Notes: generated from the sequence alone by a model not told the origin. 64,000 nucleotides of DNA from Halalkaliarchaeum sp. AArc-CO (GCF_024972735.1 NZ_CP087723.1:372001-436000); one strand, 5' to 3'. Numbered from the stretch's first letter, positions 1-9,050 are shown. Numbers and translations are program-made.

Positions 1-1
1 G

Positions 2-556
2 ACGCGGGTGCAGGAGGCCGTGGCGTACGCCGAGCGCCGGACCGCCGGCTACGAGGAGTTCCGGCTGAACGTCGCGCTCGCGTACGGCGGCCGCAACGAA
101 CTCACCAGGGCGGCCCGGGAGATCGCAGCGGAGGTCGACGACGGGACGCTCGACCCCGAGGCGGTCGACGTCGCGGAGATCGAACGGCGGCTCTACCGGG
201 AGCCCGTGCGGGAGGTGGACCTGATCGTGCGGACCGGCGGCGACGAGCGCACCTCGAACTTCCTGCCGTGGTACGCGAACGGCAACGAGGCGGCCGTCTA
301 CTTCTGTGCGCCCTACTGGCCGGCGTTTTCGAAACCCGACTTCCTGCGAGGTATCCGGACCTACCAGGCGAGAGAACGCTCCTGGCGGCGCAACCGGGTC
401 GAACGAGCGGCGACGCTGGTCCGGGCGATCGCGGCCGTCGAATTCGCGGAGGCGCGCTCGCTCGTCGGTCGGCTCCGGGACCAGTTCCCTCGCAGGGAGG
501 CCGAGGAAATCGAGAACGTGCTCGGGGACACTGACGATCCCGACCTGGCAGACTGA
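2..556 (+). CDS. uppS: Isoprenyl (cis-prenyl) diphosphate synthase, C-terminal part
   Basis: The reading frame is open from the window edge, so the N-terminus lies upstream. It is a Z-type prenyltransferase that condenses isopentenyl diphosphate into long polyprenyl diphosphates, the membrane lipid carriers for glycan assembly. Visible family motifs are YGGRNEL, then RTGGDERTSNFLPWY (the pyrophosphate-binding RTGGE-x-R-x-SNF block) and a terminal arginine-rich helix (RTYQARERSWRR). About 184 residues are present; the family is usually 250-310, so roughly the first third is missing, including the catalytic DGN motif. The last 20 residues are acidic, as is typical of halophiles. It is followed by a separate gene after about 50 bases. 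Confidence 0.9.
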   Translation, partial: TRVQEAVAYAERRTAGYEEFRLNVALAYGGRNELTRAAREIAAEVDDGTLDPEAVDVAEIERRLYREPVREVDLIVRTGGDERTSNFLPWYANGNEAAVYFCAPYWPAFSKPDFLRGIRTYQARERSWRRNRVERAATLVRAIAAVEFAEARSLVGRLRDQFPRREAEEIENVLGDTDDPDLAD

Positions 557-606
557 TCGACTGATCGGCCCGGGGCCTTTTTACCCCTGGTGCCGTTCGA
601 ACGGCC

Positions 607-1332
607 GTGAACTCGCTGGAAGCCGACCTCGAACGCGCTCGAGAACTCGACGTGGCGGCGATCGCGGACGCCGTCGAGTCGATCGGCTTCGAGTGCACGC
701 GGTGTGGCGGCTGCTGTACGGCCGAGGAGTCGGACGCCGGCAGGGAACCACACACTGCAACCGTCTTTCCCGACGAAGTCAGGCGGCTTCAGGCGATCGG
801 CGACCGCGTGTGGGACGCGGTCGCCAGACCGATGCCCTACGGGCTCGAGGACGCTGGCCCGAGCGGAGGGGCCTGCGGGTCGACGGAGGGAACTCGCGAT
901 CCGAGCGGGGAGACGTTCGAGTGGGCACTTGCAGTCGACGGCTGTGGCGACTGCGTCTTTTATACCGAAACCGAGGAGGGCGTCGGCGCGTGCACGGTCC
1001 ACGAAGCGCGTCCGCTCGTGTGTCGGACGTACCCGTTCTCGCTGGACGTGCTGTCGGACCGGGGGGTGGAGGAAGCCGTCGTCGAACGCGACGAGGCGGT
1101 CCTGGCACACGAATGTGCGGGACTCGGACGCGACATCTCGCGGGCGAACGCCGAAGCGATGGCTGAGACGCTGAAACGGCGGGCGATCCGGGAGCTCGAG
1201 GAAGCCATCGCGGTCCGCGACAGCTACCGACCGACGGCCGTCGACGGGGTGGTCGTCCACGACTCCGAGGGACAAAAGCGACCGGACGGGAGGCGCCTCG
1301 GGGACGGGTCCGGATCGGACGGACCCAGGTAG
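607..1332 (+). CDS. YkgJ family cysteine-cluster protein
   Basis: The 241-aa protein starts at a GTG. Near the N-terminus it carries a tight cysteine cluster, C-x2-C-x2-CC at residues 30-37, and further cysteines follow in GDCVFY, ACTVHEARPLVCRTYPF and HECAGLG. This is the arrangement of the YkgJ/UPF0153 zinc- or iron-binding family, whose exact role is unknown. The phrase ARPLVCRTYPF is the family signature. The C-terminal 40 residues are charged and look disordered. It lies between uppS and a ribosomal S10 paralogue in the same direction and may be co-transcribed with them. Confidence 0.85.
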   Translation: MNSLEADLERARELDVAAIADAVESIGFECTRCGGCCTAEESDAGREPHTATVFPDEVRRLQAIGDRVWDAVARPMPYGLEDAGPSGGACGSTEGTRDPSGETFEWALAVDGCGDCVFYTETEEGVGACTVHEARPLVCRTYPFSLDVLSDRGVEEAVVERDEAVLAHECAGLGRDISRANAEAMAETLKRRAIRELEEAIAVRDSYRPTAVDGVVVHDSEGQKRPDGRRLGDGSGSDGPR

Positions 1333-1379
1333 ATGCGCTTTTGGGGTTCGGGAACGCAGCAACGGACAGGCTCCAGCAC

Positions 1380-1712
1380 ATGACCTTCGTCACGAAACTC
1401 ACCTTCCAGTCGGGCGACAGGGCGGTTCTCGAGGACACCGTCGAGGAAATCAAAGGGATGCTCGAACGCAAGGGAGTCGAGTGCAAGGGGCCACACTCCT
1501 CTCCCCCGGAGAAGCTCCGCGTGCCGCTGTCCCGCCGGCTCGACGCCGGCGACACGTTCGACCCGTGGACCTACACCGTCTACACTCGCCGGATGGAGAT
1601 CCACGGCGCCGAACACATCGCCCGGGAGGTGGGTCACATGGACTTTCCCGACTCGCTTCACGTCGAAATCGAGGTCGGCCGGAAACGGCCGCTGGGCTAC
1701 CGCCGGAACTGA
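1380..1712 (+). CDS. uS10-family ribosomal protein paralogue
   Basis: This 110-aa protein has the uS10 fold signature: TKLTFQSGDRAVLEDTVEEIK at the start, then GPHSSPPEKLRVPLSRR and YTRRMEIHG, which match the S10 loop and following strand. Archaeal genomes carry a canonical rpsJ next to translation elongation factor genes. Here no elongation factor is nearby and the sequence is divergent, so I call it the second uS10/mL48-type copy seen in halophiles rather than rpsJ itself. I chose the ATG at 1380. A longer in-frame start 13 codons upstream would only add residues that do not look like uS10. Confidence 0.8.
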   Translation: MTFVTKLTFQSGDRAVLEDTVEEIKGMLERKGVECKGPHSSPPEKLRVPLSRRLDAGDTFDPWTYTVYTRRMEIHGAEHIAREVGHMDFPDSLHVEIEVGRKRPLGYRRN

Positions 1713-1803
1713 CGGCAAAACAGGCGAAACCAAAACAGGCGAAACCGGCGTGCGGACGGGTCTCCCGTGTCCGTGCGGCATCGTCACACGCCCGTCTGAC
1801 GCA

Positions 1804-1812
1804 CATTTATAC
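1804..1812 (+). promoter_or_regulatory. TATA-box promoter of the smc operon
   Basis: An AT-rich box (catttatac) stands out of the GC-rich background about 26 bases before the ATG at 1836. That spacing is what a leaderless haloarchaeal transcript would need. It would drive the coiled-coil protein-smc-scpA operon. Confidence 0.6.
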
Positions 1813-1835
1813 AGCCGGAACGACCTGTTGTTCGT

Positions 1836-2213
1836 ATGAGTAACCGGGTGGAGGACCTGGAACGCCAGGTGCAGGAGCTTCAGGCCGCAGTCAACGGACT
1901 GACCGAGGAGTTGGTGGAGACGAAAGCACGCCTCCAGGACCTCGAGGCGGCCGAACGGGAGGAACCTGAACCGCCGGCGGAGCCTTCGGAGGTTCCCGCG
2001 GAACGGACGACAAAAAGCGACGTCCACGCCGATGTCGTCGAGGCGAACCCCGAGGCGAAGCCTGCCGAGGAGTCCGACGCGGACGCGGCCGCCGACAGCG
2101 ATGCAGCCGCCGAGGACGGCTCGGAGGAATCGGTCGAAGCAGCTAAATCCGAGGAGCCTGACGAATCGAGCGGAGATGGGGAGTCGGAGGAGAGCGACAT
2201 AATCGTCGCGTAA
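1836..2213 (+). CDS. Short acidic coiled-coil protein upstream of smc
   Basis: The 125-aa protein begins with a heptad-patterned coiled coil (about residues 3-45: RVEDLERQVQELQAAVNGL and on) and continues into a long Ala/Glu/Ser/Asp-rich tail that is probably disordered. It ends 26 bases before smc and shares its promoter. Similar small proteins sit in front of smc in other haloarchaea (the DUF7518-type family, from memory). The context suggests a chromosome-organisation partner, but no function is shown by the sequence. Confidence 0.75.
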   Translation: MSNRVEDLERQVQELQAAVNGLTEELVETKARLQDLEAAEREEPEPPAEPSEVPAERTTKSDVHADVVEANPEAKPAEESDADAAADSDAAAEDGSEESVEAAKSEEPDESSGDGESEESDIIVA

Positions 2214-2239
2214 GCTCGCGACTCCATCGCGAGCGACCC

Positions 2240-5200
2240 ATGCACATCAAAGAGCTCGTACTGGACGATTTCAAGAGCTTCGGACGACCGACGCGTATCC
2301 CCTTTTACGAGGATTTCACGGTGATCACCGGGCCGAACGGCTCGGGCAAGTCGAACATCATCGACGCGGTGTTGTTCGCGCTGGGACTCGCCCGGACGCG
2401 GGGGATCCGTGCGAAGAAGCTGACGGACCTCATCTACAACCCCGGCCACGAGGACGACGCGAACTCTGCCGGGCCGAACGAGGCGTCGGTGACGGTGGTG
2501 TTGAACAACGAGGACCGCACCCTCTCGCGGGAGCAGGTGGTTACGGCCGCAGGCAGCGACCGGATCGGCGACGTCGACGAGATCACGATCAAGCGTCGGG
2601 TGAAGGAGACCGAGGACAACTACTACTCCTACTACTACCTCAACGAGCGCTCGGTGAACCTCTCGGACATCCGCGATCTGCTCTCGCAGGCGGGTATCAC
2701 TCCGGAGGGGTACAACGTCGTGATGCAGGGCGACGTCACCGAGATCATCAACATGACTCCCTACCAGCGTCGGGGGATTATCGACGAGATCGCCGGCGTC
2801 GCGGAGTTCGACGCAAAAAAGGAGGACGCCTTCGAGGAGCTGGAGACCGTCGAGTCCCGGATCGGCGAGGCCGACCTCCGGATCGAGGAGAAGCAGGACC
2901 GGCTCGACCAGCTGGAGGACGAGCGGGAGGCCGCCCTCGAATACGAGTCGCTGCGCGAGGAGAAAGCGGAGTACGAGGGCTACCTCGAGGCGGCCGAACT
3001 CGAGGAAAAGCGGGGCACTCTCGAGGGAACCGAAAAGAAGATCGAGGCGAACGAACAGACCCGCGATGAGCTGCAGGCGGAACTCGACGAGCGCCAGACT
3101 CGGGTCGACGAACTCGAGGCGGAGCTCGAGGAGCTCAACCGCGAGGTCGAGCGGAAAGGCGAAGACGAGCAGCTCCGGATCAAAAGCGAGATCGAGGAGG
3201 TCAAAGGCGAGATCTCCCGGCTCGAAGGGAAGATCGAAACCGCAACCGAGCGGATCGAGGACGCAGAAACCGAGCGCAGGGAGGCGTTCGTCCAGATCGA
3301 CCGCAAGGAGGAGCGGCTCGAGGAGCTGGAAGGGGAGATCCGCGAGCTGAAAGTCGAGAAGGCGTCCGTAAAGCGGGAGATCGGCGAAAAGCAGTCGGAA
3401 CTCGCCGAGATCGAAGCCGAGATCGACTCGGAGGACACCGAGTTCGACGAGCTGAAGGCCGATCTGGCCGACCGCAAACAGCGGCTCGAGGAACTCAAAG
3501 ACGAGGCGAACGACCTCCAGCGGGAGAAGGACCGCCTGCTCGACGACGCCAGACGGCGATCCAACGAGCTCGCGGAGGCGCGCGAGGAGCTCGAGACAGC
3601 CCACGAGAAGATCCCCGAACTGAAGGCCCGCAGGTCGGAGCTGCACGGCGAACTCGACACCGCAGAGCGGAACCTGCGGACGATCGAGGGGACGATCGAG
3701 GAGCTGCAGGCCGAGAAAGCGGAGCTGTCGGCGGAACTCGAGGAGGTCGAAGGCGAGCTCCGGGAGAAACAGACCGAGTACGCCGAACTCGAGGCGCGCG
3801 CGGACCGCGAGGGCGACAGCTCCTGGCCGCGGTCGGTCACGACGATCCTGAACGCGGACGTCTCCGGCGTCCACGGCGCGGTCGGCGACCTCGGCGCGGT
3901 CGACTCGGAGTACGCCGTCGCCTGCGAAACCGCTGCCGGCGGCCGACTCGCGAACGTCGTCGTCGACGACGACGGCGTCGGGGCGACCTGCATCGACTAC
4001 CTCAAGTCGCGCAACGCGGGGCGGGCGACGTTCCTGCCGATCACGGAGATGGAAACCCGGAGTCTGCCCCGAGAGCCCTCCCATCCCGGCGTCGTCGACT
4101 TCGCGCGCAACCTCGTCGACTACGACGCCGAGTACGAGGGGATCTTCTCGTATGTGCTCGGCTCCACGCTGGTCGTCGAGGACATGGATACGGCCCGGGA
4201 TCTGATGGGAGACTACCGGATGGTGACCCTCGAGGGCGACCTCGTCGAACGGTCGGGCGCGATGACCGGCGGGTCGGGCGGCGGCTCCAGATACTCCTTC
4301 AGCAAGTCCGGGAAGGGGAAGCTCGAACGGCTCGCAGAGGAGATTTCCGAGCTCGAGGATCGACGTCGGGACGTGGAGTCGGAGATCCGCGAAATCGAAG
4401 GCGACGTCGACGACGCCCGCGACCGGAAGACGGACGCCGCAGACCGGGTCCGAGCGGTCGAGGGCGACATCGAGGACGCCGAGGCGGAACTCGGCCGGCA
4501 GGACGACCGGATCGACGAGCTGGAAGGGCGGATCGACGAGCTGGAGGCCGAACGGGAGTCGGTCGACGAGCAGATGAACGAACTGGAGGCGGAGCTGTCC
4601 GACGTCCAGGACGAGCGGGCCGAGGTCGAAGGCGAGATCGCGGAGCTCGAGTCCGAACTCGCCGACTCGCGGATCCCGGAGCTCACCGACCGCGCAGACG
4701 AGGTGCGCGCCGAGATCGACGACCTCGAGTCGAAGATGGACGACCTCGACGGCCGGCTCAACGAAAGGACCGTCGAGGTCGAGTACGTCGAGGAGTCGAT
4801 CGAGGAGCTGCAGGGGACCGTCGAGACCGCCCGAGAACGGAAGGCGGACGCCGAATCCGACATCGAGAGCTACGAGGAACGGATCGAGGAAAAGCAGGAC
4901 ACACTCGAGGAAAAGCGGGCGGCGATCGAGGAGCTCGAAGGGGAGCTCGTCGACCTGAAAGAGGAGCGCACCGATCTCCGGGAGGAGCTTCGGGGGGCGG
5001 AACGCGCCCGGAACGAACAGCGCGAACGCGTCTCGGAGATCGAGTCGACGCTGTCGGACTTGCGGGGGACCAAAGAGCGGCTCGAATGGGAGATCGAGGA
5101 GCTCGAGGCGGCCGTCGGCGACTACGACCCCGAGGAGATCCCCGATCACGACGAACTCGAGGCACGGATCGACCAGCTGGAAGAGGAAATGACGTCGCTG

Positions 5201-5839
5201 GAGCCGGTAAACATGCTCGCGATCGACGAGTACGACGAGGTGGAGTCGGAGCTGGAGACGATGACCGAGCGCCGGGACGTGCTAATCGAGGAGCGAGACG
5301 GCATCGAAGAGCGGATCGACCAGTACGAAACACAGAAAAAGCAGACGTTCATGGAGGCGTTCGATGCGATCGACGGCGAGTTCCAGAACGTCTTCTCCCG
5401 GCTGTCGGACGGCTCTGGCGAACTCGTCCTGGAGGATCCCGAGGACCCGTTCGAGGGCGGACTGACGATGAAGGCCCGCCCGGCGGACAAGCCGGTCCAG
5501 CGGCTCGACGCGATGTCCGGCGGCGAGAAGTCGCTGACGGCGCTGTCGTTCATCTTCGCGATTCAGCGACACAACCCCGCGCCGTTTTACGCACTCGACG
5601 AGATCGACGCGTTCCTCGACGCGGTCAACGCCGAACGCGTCGGGGAGATGGTCGACGATCTGGCCGGTGACGCCCAGTTCGTCGTCGTCTCGCACCGCTC
5701 GGCGCTGCTGGAACGCTCCGAACGCGCGATCGGCGTGACCATGCAACAGGACAACGTCAGCGCCGTCACCGGCCTGCAGTTCGGCGAGGAGTCCGGGGAG
5801 AGCGCCGAGGAGTCCGGGGAGGTGAGTGCCGGTGACTAG
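2240..5839 (+). CDS. smc: Chromosome segregation ATPase SMC
   Basis: The 1199-aa protein is a full-length SMC, which folds back on itself and dimerises to organise chromosomes. Walker A (GPNGSGKSN) is at residues 31-39. Long coiled-coil arms run from about 170 to 510 and 690 to 1050. Between them lies a hinge at about 527-670, with glycine-rich GAVGDLG, AAGGRLANVVVDDD and a conserved SGAMTGGSGGGS exit. The C-terminal head has the ABC signature MSGGEKSLTALSF near 1093 and Walker B YALDEIDAFLD near 1118. The kleisin gene scpA follows with overlapping ends, so SMC and ScpA are made together. Confidence 0.97.
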   Translation: MHIKELVLDDFKSFGRPTRIPFYEDFTVITGPNGSGKSNIIDAVLFALGLARTRGIRAKKLTDLIYNPGHEDDANSAGPNEASVTVVLNNEDRTLSREQVVTAAGSDRIGDVDEITIKRRVKETEDNYYSYYYLNERSVNLSDIRDLLSQAGITPEGYNVVMQGDVTEIINMTPYQRRGIIDEIAGVAEFDAKKEDAFEELETVESRIGEADLRIEEKQDRLDQLEDEREAALEYESLREEKAEYEGYLEAAELEEKRGTLEGTEKKIEANEQTRDELQAELDERQTRVDELEAELEELNREVERKGEDEQLRIKSEIEEVKGEISRLEGKIETATERIEDAETERREAFVQIDRKEERLEELEGEIRELKVEKASVKREIGEKQSELAEIEAEIDSEDTEFDELKADLADRKQRLEELKDEANDLQREKDRLLDDARRRSNELAEAREELETAHEKIPELKARRSELHGELDTAERNLRTIEGTIEELQAEKAELSAELEEVEGELREKQTEYAELEARADREGDSSWPRSVTTILNADVSGVHGAVGDLGAVDSEYAVACETAAGGRLANVVVDDDGVGATCIDYLKSRNAGRATFLPITEMETRSLPREPSHPGVVDFARNLVDYDAEYEGIFSYVLGSTLVVEDMDTARDLMGDYRMVTLEGDLVERSGAMTGGSGGGSRYSFSKSGKGKLERLAEEISELEDRRRDVESEIREIEGDVDDARDRKTDAADRVRAVEGDIEDAEAELGRQDDRIDELEGRIDELEAERESVDEQMNELEAELSDVQDERAEVEGEIAELESELADSRIPELTDRADEVRAEIDDLESKMDDLDGRLNERTVEVEYVEESIEELQGTVETARERKADAESDIESYEERIEEKQDTLEEKRAAIEELEGELVDLKEERTDLREELRGAERARNEQRERVSEIESTLSDLRGTKERLEWEIEELEAAVGDYDPEEIPDHDELEARIDQLEEEMTSLEPVNMLAIDEYDEVESELETMTERRDVLIEERDGIEERIDQYETQKKQTFMEAFDAIDGEFQNVFSRLSDGSGELVLEDPEDPFEGGLTMKARPADKPVQRLDAMSGGEKSLTALSFIFAIQRHNPAPFYALDEIDAFLDAVNAERVGEMVDDLAGDAQFVVVSHRSALLERSERAIGVTMQQDNVSAVTGLQFGEESGESAEESGEVSAGD

Positions 5840-6701
5840 CAGCTTCGGACTCGACGTCGGAAGCGAGCCGGTGGTGGAGTCGACGCCGGCCGACGTCGAC
5901 GACGACGAGGTCGAGCCGGTCGAACTCCTCGTCCAGCTCGCCGAGGAGGGCGAGATCGAGCCGTGGGACATCGACATCGTCACGGTCACCGACGCGTTCC
6001 TCGAGAAGCTCGATGCGACCGATCTGCGGACGTCGGGTCGAGCGCTGTTTTACGCCTCCGTCCTGCTGCGGATGAAAAGCGACGCGATGCTCGCCGAGGA
6101 CGACGAGGAAGACGACGAGCCCGAACCGTGGGAGCTGGCGATGGAGGGTGGCACACAGGAGCGTTCGGATCCGGCGTTCGATCCGGTCGACGCGCTCGAG
6201 GCGGAGATGGACCGCCGGCTCGACAGAAAGAACACCCGTGGACAGCCGGAGACGCTCGAGGGGCTCGTCCGGGAGCTCCGCGAGGCGGAACGGGAATCGT
6301 GGTGGAAGCGTCGGCGGGAGTACGACACCAGCGACTCCCCGAGCGGCTACGACCGCGGGATGCAGACGCTGGATTACCACGCCGACGACGACGCCCGGCG
6401 GGACGGGGAGCCGACCGCGGGCGACGTGACCGCCCGGACCCACGACGAGGACATCGAAGAGGTGATCGAGGGGGTGACCGACGCGCTTCGGGAGCAGTAC
6501 GCCGCCGGCCGGGGGGAAGTGCTGTTCGCGGAGGTGCGCACCGCCGGTGGACGCCCCTTTATGACGTATCTGTCGCTTCTGTTCATGGCCCACCGCGGCG
6601 CGGTCCGACTCCGGCAGGACGAGCTGTTTGGCGACCTGTGGATCCAGGATCACAACGTCACCGCCGTCGCCGAGGAGGCGGACGCTGTCGCGGATGACTA
6701 G
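5826..6701 (+). CDS. scpA: Segregation and condensation protein A (kleisin)
   Basis: This is the kleisin partner that bridges the SMC heads. The N-terminal part has the ScpA hallmark VELLVQLAEEGEIEPWDIDIV with TDAFLEKL, followed by YASVLLRMKSDAML. The C-terminus (about residues 230-285) is a winged-helix-like domain, with VLFAEVRTAGGRPFMTYLSLLFMAHRGAVRLRQ in pieces. The start is one of two GTGs, 5826 or 5832, both overlapping the smc stop, so translational coupling is likely. The central region is a charged linker. No scpB is seen in the window. Confidence 0.92.
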   Translation: MPVTSSFGLDVGSEPVVESTPADVDDDEVEPVELLVQLAEEGEIEPWDIDIVTVTDAFLEKLDATDLRTSGRALFYASVLLRMKSDAMLAEDDEEDDEPEPWELAMEGGTQERSDPAFDPVDALEAEMDRRLDRKNTRGQPETLEGLVRELREAERESWWKRRREYDTSDSPSGYDRGMQTLDYHADDDARRDGEPTAGDVTARTHDEDIEEVIEGVTDALREQYAAGRGEVLFAEVRTAGGRPFMTYLSLLFMAHRGAVRLRQDELFGDLWIQDHNVTAVAEEADAVADD

Positions 6702-6709
6702 CCACGACC

Positions 6710-6764
6710 TTTTTTAACGGGGGCCTCGGGCGCTCTTCGAGCGCCCTCGACCCCCGTCAAAAAA
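6710..6764. terminator. Bidirectional hairpin terminator after scpA
   Basis: A long inverted repeat is flanked by T on the left and A on the right. TTTTTT is followed by ACGGGGG and GGGCGCTC, then the complementary GAGCGCCC and CCCCCGT, and AAAAAA. It can therefore end transcripts from either side, which fits its place between converging genes. Confidence 0.75.
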
Positions 6765-6830
6765 GCTCGGCCAAAAAAGCCGCCTCCGCGGGCTCCGCCC
6801 GCTCCGGCGGTGAACCGCTCGTTGCGCTCG

Positions 6831-7962
6831 CTCACGGGTCGCTTCGCTCCCCGTTCGCGTCTCCGAGGTTCTCGTATTCGCTCGAACCTCGCCCCGCTCC
6901 CCGTTCGCATCTCCGAGGTTCTCGTATTCGCTCGAACCTCGCTCTCCTCGCTCACGGGTCGCTTCGCTCCCCGTTCGCGTCTCCGAGGTTCTCGCATTCG
7001 CTCGAACCTCGCTCTCCTCGCTCACGGGTCGCTTCGCTCCCCGTTCGCGTCTCCGAGGTTCTCGCATTCGCTCGAACCTCGCTCTCCTCGCTCACGGGTC
7101 GCTTCGCTCCCCGTTCGCGTCTCCGAGGTTCTCGCATTCGCTCGAACCTCGCTCTCCTCGCTCACGGGTCGCTTCGCTCCCCGTTCGCGTCTCCGAGGTT
7201 CTCGCATTCGCTCGAACCTCGCTCTCCTCGCTCACGGGTCGCTTCGCTCCCCGTTCGCGTCTCCGAGGTTCTCGCATTCGCTCGAACCTCGCTCTCCTCG
7301 CTCACGGGTCGCTTCGCTCCCCGTTCGCGTCTCCGAGGTTCTCGCATTCGCTCGAACCTCGCTCTCCTCGCTCACGGGTCGCTTCGCTCCCCGTTCGCGT
7401 CTCCGAGGTTCTCGCATTCGCTCGAACCTCGCTCTCCTCGCTCACGGGTCGCTTCGCTCCCCGTTCGCGTCTCCGAGGTTCTCGCATTCGCTCGAACCTC
7501 GCTCTCCTCGCTCACGGGTCGCTTCGCTCCCCGTTCGCGTCTCCGAGGTTCTCGCATTCGCTCGAACCTCGCTCTCCTCGCTCACGGGTCGCTTCGCTCC
7601 CCGTTCGCGTCTCCGAGGTTCTCGCATTCGCTCGAACCTCGCTCTCCTCGCTCACGGGTCGCTTCGCTCCCCGTTCGCGTCTCCGAGGTTCTCGCATTCG
7701 CTCGAACCTCGCTCTCCTCGCTCACGGGTCGCTTCGCTCCCCGTTCGCGTCTCCGAGGTTCTCGCATTCGCTCGAACCTCGCTCTCCTCGCTCACGGGTC
7801 GCTTCGCTCCCCGTTCGCGTCTCCGAGGTTCTCGCATTCGCTCGAACCTCGCTCTCCTCGCTCACGGGTCGCTTCGCTCCCCGTTCGCGTCTCCGAGGTT
7901 CTCGCATTCGCTCGAACCTCGCTCCGCTCGAACCTCGCTCCGCTCGAACCTCGCTCCGCTCG
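6831..7962. repeat. 70-bp tandem repeat array (13 exact full copies plus degenerate ends)
   Basis: Thirteen consecutive 70-bp units from 6951 to 7860 look identical base for base. A fourteenth, at 7861, departs only in its last ten bases. Two diverged partial units precede it (6831-6950), and three copies of a 16-bp piece (ctcgaacctcgctccg) trail it to about 7962. Each unit holds two short inverted repeats: CGAGGTTC/GAACCTCG with a 12-nt loop, and ACGGG/CCCGT with an 11-nt loop. Because 70 is not a multiple of three, the array is read in all three frames without stops. It fills the gap between the converging scpA and Cas4-like genes. I do not regard it as coding. Confidence 0.95.
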
Positions 7963-8006
7963 CGGGTCGCCGTGACCACCGCCTGCCTTTCGGGGGTCCA
8001 CACTCC

Positions 8007-8702
8007 TCACAGCCCGAGCAGCGACCGGAGCGATCGGGTTCGGGTGCCACACTCTCCGCTGTACTCACACCCCTCACACCGGGCGTCGTTGACCCGCGGC
8101 GGTGGGCCGTCGATGGCCCGGACGGTTCGGAGCGCCGAGCGGTACGCCGCCTTCGCGCGCGTCGTGAGTTCGACCGTCCGCACGACGCCGTGGGCCGGAT
8201 ACTCCACCAGCGCCCTCGGGACCGCCCGCTTTTGTTCCCACGCGAGCGCCTTGGCGGCGGCGACCGCACGCACCCGATGGTGGTTCCACGTTCCGTCCTC
8301 GGGGGGTGATCCGGGAGAAACGATCGTCGGCACTGCCGGATCACCGACGACCTTGTGGGCGATCCCCCGACAGTCCTTCCCCGACAGCAACACCCGGGTC
8401 CGGGACGGCGACGCCAGGTCGTCCCAGTCGTCGCGTGATTCGAGCCGGGCGAGGTTCCGACGGTAGTCATCCGGTTGGAGATCGATCGGGGCCTCCCGAA
8501 GCTCCCGGTCGGCGGCGCAACGCAGCGACGGATACCGGAAGGCGAGATCGATCCGGTCGGTCGCTTCCGGCGGTGGCTCCCTGTCGTCCGCCCGTCGGGC
8601 GTGATACAGCTGTCGTGGGCAGTAGGCCCCCCGCGAGAGATCGCCGAACGTCACTGTTTCGTCGGACCCGGTTCCGCTCACGCTGGGGAGTGGTCCCGGC
8701 AT
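8007..8702 (-). CDS. Cas4-like (RecB-type) protein, nuclease residues apparently lost
   Basis: The 231-aa protein starts with TFGDLSRGAYCPRQLYHARR, the Cas4 N-terminal cysteine region, and ends with C-E-G-C-x5-C. Together these would hold an iron-sulfur cluster as in Cas4/AddB-type exonucleases. The nuclease core looks degenerate. Where Cas4 has an Asp after the glycine-rich strand, this protein reads RGIAHKVV, and the expected E-x-K strand reads PTIVSPGSPP. No cas genes or CRISPR array are near, so it is a stand-alone relative. The ATG at 8702 lies just beside the divergent glutaredoxin promoter. Confidence 0.75.
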   Translation of the reverse strand: MPGPLPSVSGTGSDETVTFGDLSRGAYCPRQLYHARRADDREPPPEATDRIDLAFRYPSLRCAADRELREAPIDLQPDDYRRNLARLESRDDWDDLASPSRTRVLLSGKDCRGIAHKVVGDPAVPTIVSPGSPPEDGTWNHHRVRAVAAAKALAWEQKRAVPRALVEYPAHGVVRTVELTTRAKAAYRSALRTVRAIDGPPPRVNDARCEGCEYSGECGTRTRSLRSLLGL

Positions 8703-8703
8703 G

Positions 8704-8712
8704 GTATTTAAG
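8704..8712 (+). promoter_or_regulatory. TATA box for the glutaredoxin/acetyltransferase pair
   Basis: The sequence tatttaag lies about 27-34 bases before the ATG at 8739, in the short divergent gap. This is the usual spacing for a leaderless haloarchaeal message. Confidence 0.5.
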
Positions 8713-8738
8713 TCCGGGTAACGGATGTGGAGACGAAC

Positions 8739-9050
8739 ATGGGGGATCGAGACGACGAAACAGAGGCCGCCGACTCTACGGGCGCCGAAGGCTCCGCGGT
8801 CGACGTCACGGTTTACACGCGGGAGGACTGCCACCTGTGTGAGGAGGCGATCGAGGCGATCCGGCAGGTCGCCGCCGACGTCGGCGTGGGTGTCGCGATC
8901 GACGAAATCGACGTCGAGGAAGACGAGGAGCTCGAAGCGGAGTACGGCGATCGGGTTCCGTACGTTCTCGTGGACGGCCAGCCCGCCTACAAGTACCGGG
9001 TGGACACCTTCGACCTCCGGCGACGGCTTCGCGACCGCACCACGAGCTGA
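8739..9050 (+). CDS. Glutaredoxin-family thiol oxidoreductase
   Basis: The 103-aa protein has a charged N-terminal tail of about 20 residues and then a thioredoxin fold beginning VTVYTREDCHLCEE. The redox pair is C31-H-L-C34. The cis-proline strand is VPYVLVDG, and KYRVDTFDLRRRL closes the domain. C-H-L-C matches the haloarchaeal glutaredoxin/NrdH-like DUF836 type. I chose the ATG at 8739, not the GTG 12 bases upstream, because of its distance from the TATA box. The stop overlaps the next gene's ATG (TGATG), so the two are translated together. Confidence 0.85.
   Translation: MGDRDDETEAADSTGAEGSAVDVTVYTREDCHLCEEAIEAIRQVAADVGVGVAIDEIDVEEDEELEAEYGDRVPYVLVDGQPAYKYRVDTFDLRRRLRDRTTS

Noticed and set aside
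1880-5149. A 1089-residue minus-strand frame opposite smc
   Set aside because: It is an antisense shadow produced by the GC-biased codons of smc; it has no family features and smc is clearly the real gene.
7021-7950. Possible CRISPR array in the 70-bp repeats
   Set aside because: There are no unique spacers: the whole 70-bp unit repeats exactly.
6810-8309. A 499-residue open frame through the 70-bp array
   Set aside because: The array is open in several frames because the unit has no stops, its translation is low-complexity Arg/Ser/Leu sequence, and it runs into the antisense of the Cas4-like gene.
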